From: JBGZFC01 sp964346495
Lineage (GTDB): Bacteria > Bacteroidota > Bacteroidia > Bacteroidales > Dysgonomonadaceae
Reading direction: 5' to 3'
NCBI GenBank assembly: GCA_964346495.1
Contig: CAYFUW010000016.1
Location: 1 to 31,035 of the forward strand
DNA: 31,035 nt
The notes below the pieces were generated by a model, which saw only the letters and a list, made by a program, of their open reading frames with translations, made no database searches and was not told the DNA's origin. The position numbers and the translations under genes were made by a program. Shown in pieces: positions 15,203 to 23,991 of the stretch (positions are counted from its first letter, which is position 1; every line of letters starts with the position of its first letter).

Positions 15203-16485
15203 TCTATTATTTTGAGTAGCTTAAAACTGTTTTTTGTACACAATCCAATTCTTAAAAAGTAGAGACCGTCAGGCAGTTTATTCAAATTTATGGTTGTTTC
15301 TTGTGCATCAATTTTTCCTTCATGGACTACTTTTCCCGATAAATCAGAAATAGAGTAATTAGTTCCAATATATTTATAGTCAGTAGTTATCTTTACATTA
15401 TCTTGAAATGGATTAGGGTAAATTGTCGTGTTAGCAGAAATATCTTCATAAATTCCCGACAAATCAATTTGAATACTGTAACTCACACTATCCGTATAAA
15501 AACAGTCTTTCACTAACAAACTAACATTGTATAATCCGTCCGTATCGTAAGTGTGCGTTGGATTTTCATCGGCAGATGTGTTTCCATCGCCAAAATCCCA
15601 AAAATATTCCATGATATTATCCGAGTGAGTTGTGGATGTATTGGTAAATGTTACGGTGTGTTCGTCAATCGAATAGGTGAAATCGGCATTTGGGTTGTTG
15701 ATGTATAGATTCCAATCGTTCTCACTATTAAAAACAGTACTATCCGACATCTGTTGATAATATTGAGCAATTTCAGGTGATAACCCAGCATCGAATGAAT
15801 TTCCGCTTGTTGGCTCTTTCCAAATAGCACTGAAAATAGTTAACGCTGCAACATAACTGCCATCCAAATTTGGGTGACTATCGTCGCTACTATGTAAAAC
15901 CAAATCAGAATCATTTAATATATTTTGCCAGGTTACACCAACTGGAGCACATTGAATATTAAGCATATCGCTAATCTGCATATAGGCACTTGTCAGCGAA
16001 TCTTGCATATGATTAAAATCGACAAAATCAGGGCTGCAATATGTGTTGGTGGCATCGCATTGTTGTCCGCCGTAACGTCTGCCCCAAGTCATATAAGTTA
16101 TTACTCGTGCACAAGGATTGTACTCTTCAACCATAGCTTTTAAGTTGGTAATGGCAGGGTACATTTGGTTGTAACGATAATAATCGATTGTTGGTATTTG
16201 GCTTTGTTCCTGAAGAATAACATAATCGTAACACCCTTCTTTTATTTTAGAAACTGTTGTTGAGTTGCTCAAATGTCCTAATAGAGTCATTCCGCCGGGA
16301 GTGTTAGAATCAATATTCAGTTGTTTTCCTGCCGATTCCGAAAGATTTTGCACAAGTTTTGGCAAATCATTGCAATATGTATAGCTGTTTCCTATAAAAA
16401 GAATCGATAATGAGTCTTGTGCAAATAGGGTGCTTGTTGCAAAAATTACATATAGCAACAACATCGATTTAATTTTAGTCTTCAT
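15199..16485 (-). CDS. Secreted SGNH/GDSL hydrolase with PKD domain and T9SS sorting domain
   Basis: A signal peptide (MKTKIKSMLLLYVIFATS, cleavage near TLFAQ) is followed by an SGNH-like hydrolase domain (about 27-235). It carries the nucleophile block ILFIGNSYTY, and DDSHPNLDGSYVAA holds the Asp-x-x-His-type catalytic pair. This variant resembles DUF4886 proteins, which act as carbohydrate or lipid esterases. A PKD domain (about 260-335, with YFWDFGDGNTSADENPTHTY) and a C-terminal Por sorting domain (about 345-428, starting TIYPNPFQD and ending LKLLKIID-like) complete it. The type IX secretion system should export it and anchor or release it at the surface. The substrate is unknown. It is divergent from the cotransporter-like gene. 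Confidence 0.9.
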   Translation of the reverse strand: MKTKIKSMLLLYVIFATSTLFAQDSLSILFIGNSYTYCNDLPKLVQNLSESAGKQLNIDSNTPGGMTLLGHLSNSTTVSKIKEGCYDYVILQEQSQIPTIDYYRYNQMYPAITNLKAMVEEYNPCARVITYMTWGRRYGGQQCDATNTYCSPDFVDFNHMQDSLTSAYMQISDMLNIQCAPVGVTWQNILNDSDLVLHSSDDSHPNLDGSYVAALTIFSAIWKEPTSGNSFDAGLSPEIAQYYQQMSDSTVFNSENDWNLYINNPNADFTYSIDEHTVTFTNTSTTHSDNIMEYFWDFGDGNTSADENPTHTYDTDGLYNVSLLVKDCFYTDSVSYSIQIDLSGIYEDISANTTIYPNPFQDNVKITTDYKYIGTNYSISDLSGKVVHEGKIDAQETTINLNKLPDGLYFLRIGLCTKNSFKLLKIID

Positions 16486-16529
16486 TTTTATTATGTAGTA
16501 GTTTGATGAAATTACTATGTTTGACTAAA

Positions 16530-16537
16530 CAAAATTA
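16530..16537 (-). promoter_or_regulatory. Candidate -7 box for the GDSL gene
   Basis: On the minus strand this reads TAATTTTG, the same box as at dinB. No TTTG lies at the proper -33 distance. It would give a leader of about 40 nt before the ATG at 16485. On the plus strand, TATCTTTA at 16580-16587 is a 7-of-8 match that could serve the cotransporter-like gene. Confidence 0.4.
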
Positions 16538-16612
16538 CGGAAAATTGTTTTGATAAGTGTATTATTAAACAAAAATAAGTATCTTTACAGCCATAAAACG
16601 AAAACTCTTGTT

Positions 16613-18850
16613 ATGAACAACACTAAGAAATTTGGAACATCAGCTGTCTATTTTACCGCCTTATCAACAATTGTTGGTGCAATTGTTTTTCTTCGTTTTG
16701 GTTTTGCAGTTGGCTCTGTTGGTTTGTGGGGTGCATTTATACTTATCTTAATCGGGCATTTAGTTACTGTTCCCACAGCTTTTGCAATATCGGAATTGGC
16801 GACAAACAAACGTGTGGAAGGCGGCGGAGAATATTTTATTATTTCACGCTCTTTCGGACTCAATATTGGTGCCACATTAGGTGTGTTACTCTATCTTTCA
16901 CAAACAATCAGTGTCGCTTTTTACATTGTAGCTTTTACTGAAGCATTCGAGTTTCTATTTAACTATGTTCAAGCTAATTACGGTATTGTGCTCCCTAAAC
17001 AGGTAATAAGTATTCCTGCCATGCTTTTATTGTCGGTATTAGTTCTTACAAAAGGAGCCAATATGGGATTGAAAGTGTTGTATATAGCAGGTTCGTTTGT
17101 TGTAATTGCAATTCTGATGTTTTTCTTCGGCAAACCTGTTGGTGAAGCAGGTATAGATTATTTTGCAGCAAATGCAACTTTGAAAAATACGGGAGATATG
17201 TTTTTGGTGTTAGCCATCATTTTTCCTGCTTTTACCGGAATTACTGCCGGAGTTGGACTTTCAGGCGATTTGAAAAATCCGGGGAAATCCATACCGATTG
17301 GCACTACTGCAGCTACTTTTACCGGATTAATTTTATATCTGCTTTTTTGTTTGAAGTTTGCAAACTCGGCATTGCCGGGAACTTTATTGGAAAATCAATT
17401 GGTTATGGCTGACATAGCCATTGGTGGCAAAATTTTGATTCCGCTTGGTTTGGCTGCTTGTACGTTTACATCGGCATTGAGTTCCATAATGGTAGGACCA
17501 CGAACATTACAAGCTCTTGCTCTTGACGACTCTATTCCGATAAAGACTACAAATAAATGGTTGAGCAAAACTCGAGAAAAAGATAACGAGCCTGTAAATG
17601 CTTCGTTGGTTACTTGTGCAATAGCAATGATTTTTGTTGCATTTGGTAGTGTAGATACCGTTGCACAAATTATCTCTATGTTCTTTTTAGTTACTTATGG
17701 AACACTTTGCTTAATCTCTTTTCTCCACCACTTCGGTTCATCTCCGGCATACAGACCTACGTTTAAATCGAAATGGTATATTTCATTGGCGGGATTTGTG
17801 GCTGCGGTTTGGGCAATGTTCCAAATCAGTGTGCTTTACACGCTTATAGCATATATTGCAATAATTGGTTTGTATGTGTATTTAGAGCATTATCACAGCG
17901 ACCGCAAAGGATTTTCAGCGTTATTCGCGAACACGCTTTTCCAGATTAATAGAGGATTACAAATATATCTTCAAAAAAAGAGAAAAAGAGTTTCAACCGA
18001 TGAAAATGGTCCCGAAGATGAGTGGCGACCGAGTGCAATTTGTATCTCGAGAAATACATTTAAAAGAGATTCGGCAATTAAACTGCTCAATTGGATTTCT
18101 TATAAATATGGTTTTGGTACTTATCTGCATCTAATAGATGGTTACTATTCAAAGAAAACCAATGAACAGGCAGAAATAGAACTGGAACGTCTGCTCAATA
18201 ATCTTGATACATCAAATCAGGTATATATCGATACAATTATTTCGCCCTCAACTACTTCGGCTGTGGCACAATCCATTCAAATTCCGGGAATTGCTGGAAT
18301 GGAGAACAATATGATTATTTTCGAGTTTATGAAAAGTGAGCCGGATGCTGAACTTCACGATATAATAAACAATTTCCGTATGGTTAACGCTGGTGGATTC
18401 GATGTCTGTATTCTCGGAACAAGTCGCAAACCTATCCTTTATAAAAACGGTATTCATATTTGGGTGCGTAACTTCGATATAGAGAACACAAACTTGATGA
18501 TTTTATTGGGTTTCATTATTATGGGACATCCGAGTTGGAGAAAAGCAAATATTAAAATATTCAATATCTGTTCTGCTCATGAAGTGGATAGTGTTAGATG
18601 CAAAATGCAAGATTTGATAAAGAGCGGACGTTTGCCTATAACTGAAACCAATATTGAAATTATTGTGCGAGATGAAAACGTCTCCACTAAAGAGATTATA
18701 AATGAACGCTCTATGGATGCCGGGTTAACCATGATTGGATTCAATGAAAACGCATTTAAAAAAGAGGGCGATACTTCTCTTTTTGAAGGATATGACAATA
18801 TTGGCAATGTGCTATTTGTGCATTCACACGGAGAAAAAGGGATAGAGTAA
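16613..18850 (+). CDS. APC-superfamily transporter, cation-chloride-cotransporter-like, with soluble C-terminal domain
   Basis: Residues 1 to about 440 hold about 12 hydrophobic segments of the APC fold. They start FGTSAVYFTALSTIVGAIVFLRFG, a first helix like that of cation-chloride cotransporters rather than basic amino-acid permeases, with EGGGEYFIISRSFG after helix 2. A soluble region of about 290 residues follows (RPSAICISRNTFKRDSAIKL onwards), as in eukaryotic NKCC/KCC proteins. The likely cargo is ions or amino acids coupled to Na+ or K+, but it cannot be fixed from sequence. The ATG at 16613 is preferred over one at 16550, which would add 21 polar residues before the conserved start. 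Confidence 0.82.
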   Translation: MNNTKKFGTSAVYFTALSTIVGAIVFLRFGFAVGSVGLWGAFILILIGHLVTVPTAFAISELATNKRVEGGGEYFIISRSFGLNIGATLGVLLYLSQTISVAFYIVAFTEAFEFLFNYVQANYGIVLPKQVISIPAMLLLSVLVLTKGANMGLKVLYIAGSFVVIAILMFFFGKPVGEAGIDYFAANATLKNTGDMFLVLAIIFPAFTGITAGVGLSGDLKNPGKSIPIGTTAATFTGLILYLLFCLKFANSALPGTLLENQLVMADIAIGGKILIPLGLAACTFTSALSSIMVGPRTLQALALDDSIPIKTTNKWLSKTREKDNEPVNASLVTCAIAMIFVAFGSVDTVAQIISMFFLVTYGTLCLISFLHHFGSSPAYRPTFKSKWYISLAGFVAAVWAMFQISVLYTLIAYIAIIGLYVYLEHYHSDRKGFSALFANTLFQINRGLQIYLQKKRKRVSTDENGPEDEWRPSAICISRNTFKRDSAIKLLNWISYKYGFGTYLHLIDGYYSKKTNEQAEIELERLLNNLDTSNQVYIDTIISPSTTSAVAQSIQIPGIAGMENNMIIFEFMKSEPDAELHDIINNFRMVNAGGFDVCILGTSRKPILYKNGIHIWVRNFDIENTNLMILLGFIIMGHPSWRKANIKIFNICSAHEVDSVRCKMQDLIKSGRLPITETNIEIIVRDENVSTKEIINERSMDAGLTMIGFNENAFKKEGDTSLFEGYDNIGNVLFVHSHGEKGIE

Positions 18851-18884
18851 TTTTCTTTCCTTCCAATTTCTCAAAACATTTTCG

Positions 18885-18892
18885 TATTTTTG
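18885..18892 (+). promoter_or_regulatory. Candidate tex -7 promoter box
   Basis: TATTTTTG matches TAnnTTTG, and the tex ATG is 28 nt downstream. The -33 region has only imperfect TTTC-like sequence, so the promoter is incomplete by consensus. Confidence 0.4.
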
Positions 18893-18920
18893 CATCCTGA
18901 AAAAACGAAATACAAATTAT

Positions 18921-21047
18921 ATGTCTATCATTCATCAACTCATTTCAAAACAACTCAATTTATCTCTCAAAAGTGTACAAAACACAATTGCACTTCTTAA
19001 TGAAGGAGCAACTATTCCTTTTATCAGTCGATACCGAAAGGAAGTAACAGGTGCGTTGGACGAAGTGCAAATATCCGATATTAAGTCGCTGAGCGATAAG
19101 TTTATAGATCTCGAAAAACGGAAACAGACCATACTCTCTTCCATTGAGGAGCAAGAGAAATTAACACCCGAACTGAAAGAGAGAATCGAAAACTGTTGGG
19201 ATGCCATCGAGTTGGAAGATATTTATCTGCCTTATAAACCCAAACGACAAACTCGTGCCGAAATCGCTCGCAAACGAGGATTGGAGCCGTTGGCAAAATG
19301 GTTGATGTTGCAACAAAATGGCGAGCCCGAAACCAAAGCGAAAGAGTTTTTAAATGATGATGTACCCGATACTGATTCAGCTCTGAAAGGTGCTTGCGAT
19401 ATTATTGCAGAGTGGGTGAATGAAGATGAAAAATCGCGACAAACCGTTCGAAATATTTTCGCTCGTGAAGCGGTGATTACCGCCAAAGTGATAAAAGGGA
19501 AAGAGGAAGAGGGCGAAAAATATAAAGATTATTTCGATTTTTCCGCACCGTTGTCACGCTGTCCTTCGCATCGAATTTTAGCAATTCGTCGCGGCGAAGC
19601 GGAAGGTTTTTTACGAGTTTCAATTTCGCCCGATGATGAAAACTGTTTGGATCAACTCGTCCCGCGATATGCCAAAAAGAATGTTCCCGCTGCCGACTTT
19701 ATAGAAGATGCTGTTGAGGACTCTTACAAGCGTTTGCTGAAACCGTCTATCGAAACCGAATTTGCTAATCTATCGAAAGAGAGTGCCGATGAAACCGCAA
19801 TTGCTGTTTTTGCCGAAAATTTGCGTCAATTGCTTTTGGCTCCGCCATTGGGACAAAAACGAATTTTGGGAGTGGATCCGGGATACAGAACGGGCTGTAA
19901 ATTGGTCTGCTTAGATGAACAGGGAAATTTGTTGCATAACGAAACAATTTATCCGCATCCGCCACAAAACGAATATCAGAAATCGGCAAGTAAAGTTTCT
20001 AAATTGGTTTCAGCCTATAAAATAGATGCTATTGCTATCGGAAACGGTACGGCAAGTCGAGAAACGGAGCGATTTGTCGCCAATATTCGTTACGATAAAG
20101 AGGTAAAAGTGTTTGTGGTAAGCGAAAACGGAGCATCCGTTTACTCGGCATCGAAAGTGGCTCGCGAAGAGTTCCCCGATTACGATGTTACCGTTCGTGG
20201 AGCAGTTTCTATCGGTCGTCGTTTGAGCGATCCGCTTGCTGAGTTTGTAAAGATAGACCCGAAATCTATCGGAGTTGGGCAATATCAGCACGATGTGAAT
20301 CAGACAAAATTGAAACAATCGCTTGATCAAACCGTGGAAAGTTGCGTGAACTTGGTGGGCGTAAATTTGAATACGGCAAGCAAACATCTATTGATGTACG
20401 TTTCAGGATTGGGAGAGTCGTTGGCACAGAATATTGTAACTTATCGAGCCGAAAACGGTGCTTTTCGTTCACGTAAAGAGTTGAAGAAAGTGCCACGATT
20501 GGGTGAAAAAGCATTCGAACAGTGCGCCGGATTTTTACGTATTCCCGATGCCGAAAATCCTTTGGATAATTCGGCAGTGCATCCCGAAAGTTACGCTGTT
20601 GTGGAGAAAATGGCGAAAGACTTGAAATGTTCGGTGTCGGAATTGATTAACAATAAACCGCTTATCGAAACAATTAATATTGAGAAATATAAAACCGCAA
20701 CTATCGGTACCGAAACGCTTAACGATATTTTACAAGAGTTGGAAAAACCGGGACGTGACCCACGCAGCAAAGTACAAGTTTTGGAATTTGATCCGAATAT
20801 TCGTACCATTGCTGACGTAAAAGAGGGAATGACACTCAACGGCATCGTAACCAACGTTACCAACTTCGGATGTTTCGTGGATATAGGCATCAAAGAGAAT
20901 GGATTAGTGCATATCTCGGAACTTGCCGATAGATTCGTATCGAATCCCACAGATGTAGTTTCGCTTCATCAGCATGTGCGAGTAAAAGTGCTTTCTGTTG
21001 ACACAGAGCGAAAGAGAATACAGTTGAGTATGAAAAATGTAGAATAA
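18921..21047 (+). CDS. tex: Tex-family RNA-binding transcription accessory protein
   Basis: Tex is a conserved nucleic-acid-binding protein linked to transcription and related to eukaryotic Spt6. The 708-residue product keeps the family order: an N-terminal helical domain (VQNTIALLNEGATIPFISRYRKE at about 18-40), a YqgF/RNase H-like domain with RILGVDPGYRTGCKLVCL near 313-330, helix-hairpin-helix repeats (VNLNTASKHLLMYVSGLGES, then LKKVPRLGEKAFEQCAGFLR), and a C-terminal S1 domain (GIVTNVTNFGCFVDIGIKENGLVHISEL). It is somewhat shorter than proteobacterial Tex (about 780). The gene appears to be transcribed alone. Confidence 0.96.
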   Translation: MSIIHQLISKQLNLSLKSVQNTIALLNEGATIPFISRYRKEVTGALDEVQISDIKSLSDKFIDLEKRKQTILSSIEEQEKLTPELKERIENCWDAIELEDIYLPYKPKRQTRAEIARKRGLEPLAKWLMLQQNGEPETKAKEFLNDDVPDTDSALKGACDIIAEWVNEDEKSRQTVRNIFAREAVITAKVIKGKEEEGEKYKDYFDFSAPLSRCPSHRILAIRRGEAEGFLRVSISPDDENCLDQLVPRYAKKNVPAADFIEDAVEDSYKRLLKPSIETEFANLSKESADETAIAVFAENLRQLLLAPPLGQKRILGVDPGYRTGCKLVCLDEQGNLLHNETIYPHPPQNEYQKSASKVSKLVSAYKIDAIAIGNGTASRETERFVANIRYDKEVKVFVVSENGASVYSASKVAREEFPDYDVTVRGAVSIGRRLSDPLAEFVKIDPKSIGVGQYQHDVNQTKLKQSLDQTVESCVNLVGVNLNTASKHLLMYVSGLGESLAQNIVTYRAENGAFRSRKELKKVPRLGEKAFEQCAGFLRIPDAENPLDNSAVHPESYAVVEKMAKDLKCSVSELINNKPLIETINIEKYKTATIGTETLNDILQELEKPGRDPRSKVQVLEFDPNIRTIADVKEGMTLNGIVTNVTNFGCFVDIGIKENGLVHISELADRFVSNPTDVVSLHQHVRVKVLSVDTERKRIQLSMKNVE

Positions 21048-21092
21048 TTTGTCAATGTACTAATGTGCCAATATGCCAATTCCTTACGTGAT

Positions 21093-21120
21093 GCGTGTTT
21101 TGGGTTTCGTGTTACGAGTT
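21093..21120. repeat. 7-bp tandem array (NCGNGTT x4)
   Basis: Units GCGTGTT, TTGGGTT, TCGTGTT and ACGAGTT follow each other without gaps, and a weaker step GTGTGGT follows. Further TCGTGTT, TTGTGTT and TAGGGTG steps recur at 21181-21201. Confidence 0.55.
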
Positions 21121-21133
21121 GTGTGGTGCGAAG

Positions 21134-21613
21134 AATTGTAGAGACGTCATGTTATAGCGTCTTTTTATTTGGTGTTTTTTTCGTGTTTTGTGTTTAGGGT
21201 GAACAGACATTCTTGTCTGTTTAAATACACCACGCGAAAGGATTCGCGCGGTAGCATTGTGGTGCGGGTTATGTGATTTAGAGTTATTAAAAACCATCTC
21301 ACCTAGTCTCCCCTTTTGCAAAGGGGAGTACCACGCTTGCGTGGGGAGGGGTTAGATAAGTTGCGAGTGAGAAACTTCGAGACTTGGAGAGTGGGGCACG
21401 ATGCCTTTGGCTTAGTGAAAATTTTGACGAAGGCAGAGCCATCGTCTCCCACGAGATGCGTAAAAAGATTTATGTGCAATGCGGATTGCAACCGCAATGC
21501 ACTCTTTGCGAGCTTAGCGATATATCTTTGCGCCCTTTGCGAGAAACATTTCACAGCAGATAACAAAAAAGAGACGCCATAATTGAGACGCGGCGTGCCA
21601 CGTCTCTACAATT
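21134..21613. mobile_element. Possible 480-bp non-coding element with 13-bp terminal inverted repeats
   Basis: AATTGTAGAGACG at 21134-21146 and CGTCTCTACAATT at 21601-21613 are perfect inverse copies. The inner flanks also share GAGACG/CGTCTC hairpins: a 22-bp nearly perfect palindrome ends the right side (21585-21606), and GAGACG...GCGTC forms a weaker one on the left (21141-21160). No open reading frame inside looks real. It may be one MITE-like unit, or two separate REP-type repeats in opposite orientation; the sequence alone does not decide. Confidence 0.45.
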
Positions 21614-21626
21614 ATTTGATGAAAAA

Positions 21627-21654
21627 ATTCCCAAATCCGAAATCCAAAATCCCA
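21627..21654. repeat. 7-bp tandem array (AATCCNA x4)
   Basis: Units ATTCCCA, AATCCGA, AATCCAA and AATCCCA are contiguous. The array lies about 50 bp upstream of the -33 box of the atp promoter. Confidence 0.65.
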
Positions 21655-21706
21655 AATTAATTCGTCTTTTGTCTAATGAAAAAAACACAAATAATTGCGA
21701 AAAATT

Positions 21707-21736
21707 TTTGTAAAACGGTATTTTAAATTAAATTTG
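21707..21736 (+). promoter_or_regulatory. Promoter of the atp operon (TTTG-N18-TAAATTTG)
   Basis: TTTG at 21707-21710 and TAAATTTG at 21729-21736 match the Bacteroidota -33/-7 pair with an 18-nt spacer. Transcription would start near 21742, giving a leader of about 50 nt before the atpD ATG at 21793. No other promoter-like pair was found between atpD and atpG, so this probably drives the whole operon. Confidence 0.6.
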
Positions 21737-21792
21737 CAAATCATAGATTTTTCTACCAAATCTTTAATTGAAATAATAAAGTTATATAAGTT

Positions 21793-23304
21793 ATGTCGGA
21801 ATTAATCGGCAAAATATCCCAAATAATTGGTCCTGTAGTGGACGTTCAGTTTGAAAAACCTGATAAATTGGGCGAACTGAAACTTCCTGCTATTAACGAT
21901 GCTATAGCGGTGAGTCGTAACGGACACGATATCTATCTTGAAGTGCATCAGCATATCGGAGAAAATACTGTTCGAACTGTAGCAATGGATAGTACCGACG
22001 GGCTTAGCAGAGGATTGCCCGTGAGAGCGCTTGGTACTTCTATCAGTGTTCCCGTAGGCGATCAGGTAAAAGGTCGTCTGTTGAACGTGGTTGGTCGTCC
22101 CATTGATGGTTTGAAACCGTTGAGTCGTGAAAATCAGTATCCCATTCATCGTGAAGCACCCAAATTTGACGATCTGGTTACATCTGAAGAGATGCTTACA
22201 ACCGGAATAAAGGTAATCGATTTGTTACAACCATATCTGAAAGGCGGAAAAATCGGACTTTTCGGAGGTGCAGGTGTTGGTAAAACGGTTCTTATTATGG
22301 AACTTATCAACAATATAGCTAAAGGTCACAATGGTTACTCGGTTTTTGCCGGAGTAGGAGAGCGTACTCGTGAAGGGAACGATTTGCTCCGCGAAATGAT
22401 TGAGTCGGGTGTGATAAAATATGGCGATAAGTTCAAGAAAAGCATGGAAGAGGGACATTGGGATTTGAGCGCGGTAGATTATTCCGAGTTGGAAAAATCG
22501 CAAACCACGTTGGTGTTCGGGCAGATGAACGAGCCGCCCGGTGCACGTGCTTCTGTGGCACATACAGGACTTGCCGTGGCAGAGGCTTTTAGAGATAGTG
22601 GTGGCGAAGGGAGCGATGTTCTACTCTTTATTGATAATATCTTCCGATTTGTGCAAGCAGGCTCCGAGGTTTCCGCACTGTTGGGTCGTATGCCATCGGC
22701 GGTAGGTTATCAACCAACATTAGCATCGGAAATGGGAAATCTGCAAGAGCGAATTACTTCTACCAAGTTTGGCTCAATTACATCTGTACAAGCAGTTTAC
22801 GTTCCGGCTGATGACTTGACGGACCCGGCTCCGGCAACTACATTCAGTTATTTGGATGCAACAACAGTTTTGAGTAGAAAAATTGCTTCTTTAGGTATTT
22901 ATCCTGCTGTGGATCCATTGGAGTCATCATCTCGTATTCTGAGTCCGCATGTTGTTGGGCAAGATCACTACGATACAGCTATGAGAGTGAAACAGATACT
23001 TCAGCGTTACAAAGAGTTGCAAGATATTATATCTATTTTGGGTATGGATGAGCTTTCTGAAGATGATAGACTTACGGTAAATAGAGCCCGCAAAGTTCAA
23101 CGCTTCTTATCTCAACCGTTTCACATGGCTGAGCAGTTTTCAGGAGTGCCAGGTGTGATGGTTTCTGTACAAGATACTATAAAAGGATTTAAGATGATTC
23201 TCGATGGCGAACTGGATGGCTATCCCGAAGCTTCCTTTATGAACGTGGGAACCATTGAGGATGCGATCGCAAAAGGTGATAAACTGATGGAACAGGCAAA
23301 ATAA
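21793..23304 (+). CDS. atpD: F1Fo ATP synthase subunit beta
   Basis: The catalytic subunit of the F1 head. The P-loop GGAGVGKT is at 158-165, the catalytic GER (E190, R191) follows in VFAGVGERTREGND, and LLFIDNIFRF is the Walker B strand. The C-terminal ERFLSQPF-like block reads QRFLSQPFHMAEQF. At 503 residues it is slightly longer than the 460-480 usual elsewhere, as in Bacteroidota. It opens the operon, followed 4 bp later by atpC, an order in which beta and epsilon precede the Fo genes. Confidence 0.99.
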   Translation: MSELIGKISQIIGPVVDVQFEKPDKLGELKLPAINDAIAVSRNGHDIYLEVHQHIGENTVRTVAMDSTDGLSRGLPVRALGTSISVPVGDQVKGRLLNVVGRPIDGLKPLSRENQYPIHREAPKFDDLVTSEEMLTTGIKVIDLLQPYLKGGKIGLFGGAGVGKTVLIMELINNIAKGHNGYSVFAGVGERTREGNDLLREMIESGVIKYGDKFKKSMEEGHWDLSAVDYSELEKSQTTLVFGQMNEPPGARASVAHTGLAVAEAFRDSGGEGSDVLLFIDNIFRFVQAGSEVSALLGRMPSAVGYQPTLASEMGNLQERITSTKFGSITSVQAVYVPADDLTDPAPATTFSYLDATTVLSRKIASLGIYPAVDPLESSSRILSPHVVGQDHYDTAMRVKQILQRYKELQDIISILGMDELSEDDRLTVNRARKVQRFLSQPFHMAEQFSGVPGVMVSVQDTIKGFKMILDGELDGYPEASFMNVGTIEDAIAKGDKLMEQAK

Positions 23305-23308
23305 CGTG

Positions 23309-23557
23309 ATGAAACTACAAATTCTTACACCCGGGTCAACTGTTTTTTCAGGCGAAGTAACATCGGTAACCTTGCCCGGAACATCAGGCTCGTTTCAGGT
23401 ATTGAGAAATCACGCGCCACTTGTTTCGTCGCTTACCAAAGGTACGCTTGTTTATGTTACTGAAGAAAATATCAATAATATATCAATAGACGGCGGGTTT
23501 GTAGAGGTGAAAAATAACAATATAAATGTATATTTAGATTCTGTAAAAAAGGAGTGA
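23309..23557 (+). CDS. atpC: F1Fo ATP synthase subunit epsilon (short form)
   Basis: Epsilon forms part of the central stalk and couples gamma rotation to the c-ring. The product is 82 residues from the ATG at 23309; an in-frame GTG directly before it (23306) could also be read. Only the N-terminal beta-sandwich is present (MKLQILTPGSTVFSGEVTSVTLPGTSG-like, ending DSVKKE). The C-terminal helical hairpin that inhibits ATP hydrolysis in E. coli and Bacillus (about 135 residues in total) is absent. The short form is usual in Bacteroidota. Confidence 0.95.
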   Translation: MKLQILTPGSTVFSGEVTSVTLPGTSGSFQVLRNHAPLVSSLTKGTLVYVTEENINNISIDGGFVEVKNNNINVYLDSVKKE

Positions 23558-23563
23558 TTTATT

Positions 23564-23980
23564 ATGCAAAACCCGGTTAAGAAATTTATGAATATTCACA
23601 CCGCTTTGCTATTTGTTTTGGGCATTGGCGGGTGGTTTGTGTTGAAATATCTATTTCCGGAAGTGCAGATAAAAGGCTACTCTATTATTCCGCTTTTCTT
23701 TTACGTTATGGGTGTTGCTCTTTTTTGGAAGTTAAGTCGCATATCGCTCACAAAGCCTATGAACACATCAAGTATGTATATGCGAATGCGAGTGATAAAA
23801 GTATTTATTTCGTTCGCGATTATCATAGCATATTGGTTGATAAACAAGCCCGGTATTCGTGCTTTCGCGATAGTTTTTTCGGTGTTTTATCTGATTTATT
23901 TGATATGGGAAACGTTTGTTTTTCTTCGTATGGAAAAGTATATCAGATATAAGAAAAATCAAAATAAGCCATCTGAATAA
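23564..23980 (+). CDS. Four-helix membrane protein at the AtpI position of the atp operon
   Basis: The 138-residue protein has four hydrophobic segments (about 12-28, 38-56, 78-96 and 98-118), with basic residues at the turns and a lysine-rich tail (RMEKYIRYKKNQNK). It lies 6 bp after atpC and 11 bp before atpB. That position is where AtpI-like assembly factors lie in other operons, and similar unnamed proteins occupy it in Bacteroidota. I see no sequence motif proving homology to AtpI, which has two helices in some groups and four in others. A role in c-ring assembly or Mg2+ supply is inference from context. Confidence 0.85.
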   Translation: MQNPVKKFMNIHTALLFVLGIGGWFVLKYLFPEVQIKGYSIIPLFFYVMGVALFWKLSRISLTKPMNTSSMYMRMRVIKVFISFAIIIAYWLINKPGIRAFAIVFSVFYLIYLIWETFVFLRMEKYIRYKKNQNKPSE

Positions 23981-23991
23981 ATTGTTATTTG

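Larger units (their letters stand above)
21048..21792. repeat. 745-bp gene-free repeat and palindrome cluster upstream of the atp operon
   Basis: I see no credible gene here. From left to right it holds: 8-bp steps CAATGTAC, TAATGTGC, CAATATGC, CAATTCC (21053-21083); a 7-bp array (21093-21120); AATTGTAGAGACG (21134-21146), perfectly inverted at 21601-21613; AACAGACA/TGTCTGTT (21202-21221); CTCCCCTTT/AAAGGGGAG (21308-21328) and CCACGC/GCGTGG (21331-21344); GTGCAATGCGG/CCGCAATGCAC (21474-21502, one mismatch); four CTTTGCG or CTTAGCG copies (21504-21541); a hairpin with GAGACG/CGTCTC arms (21585-21606); and a second 7-bp array (21627-21654). Codon-like open frames of 87-88 residues on both strands at about 21303-21582 simply translate these repeats. 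The last 130 bp hold the atp promoter. Confidence 0.75.

Noticed and set aside
21303..21582. Open frames of 87-88 residues on both strands in the gap upstream of atpD
   Set aside because: They run through the palindromes and CTTTGCG repeats, have no recognisable domain, biased composition and no ribosome-site or promoter context. Two overlapping frames on opposite strands are what repeat-rich DNA produces by chance.
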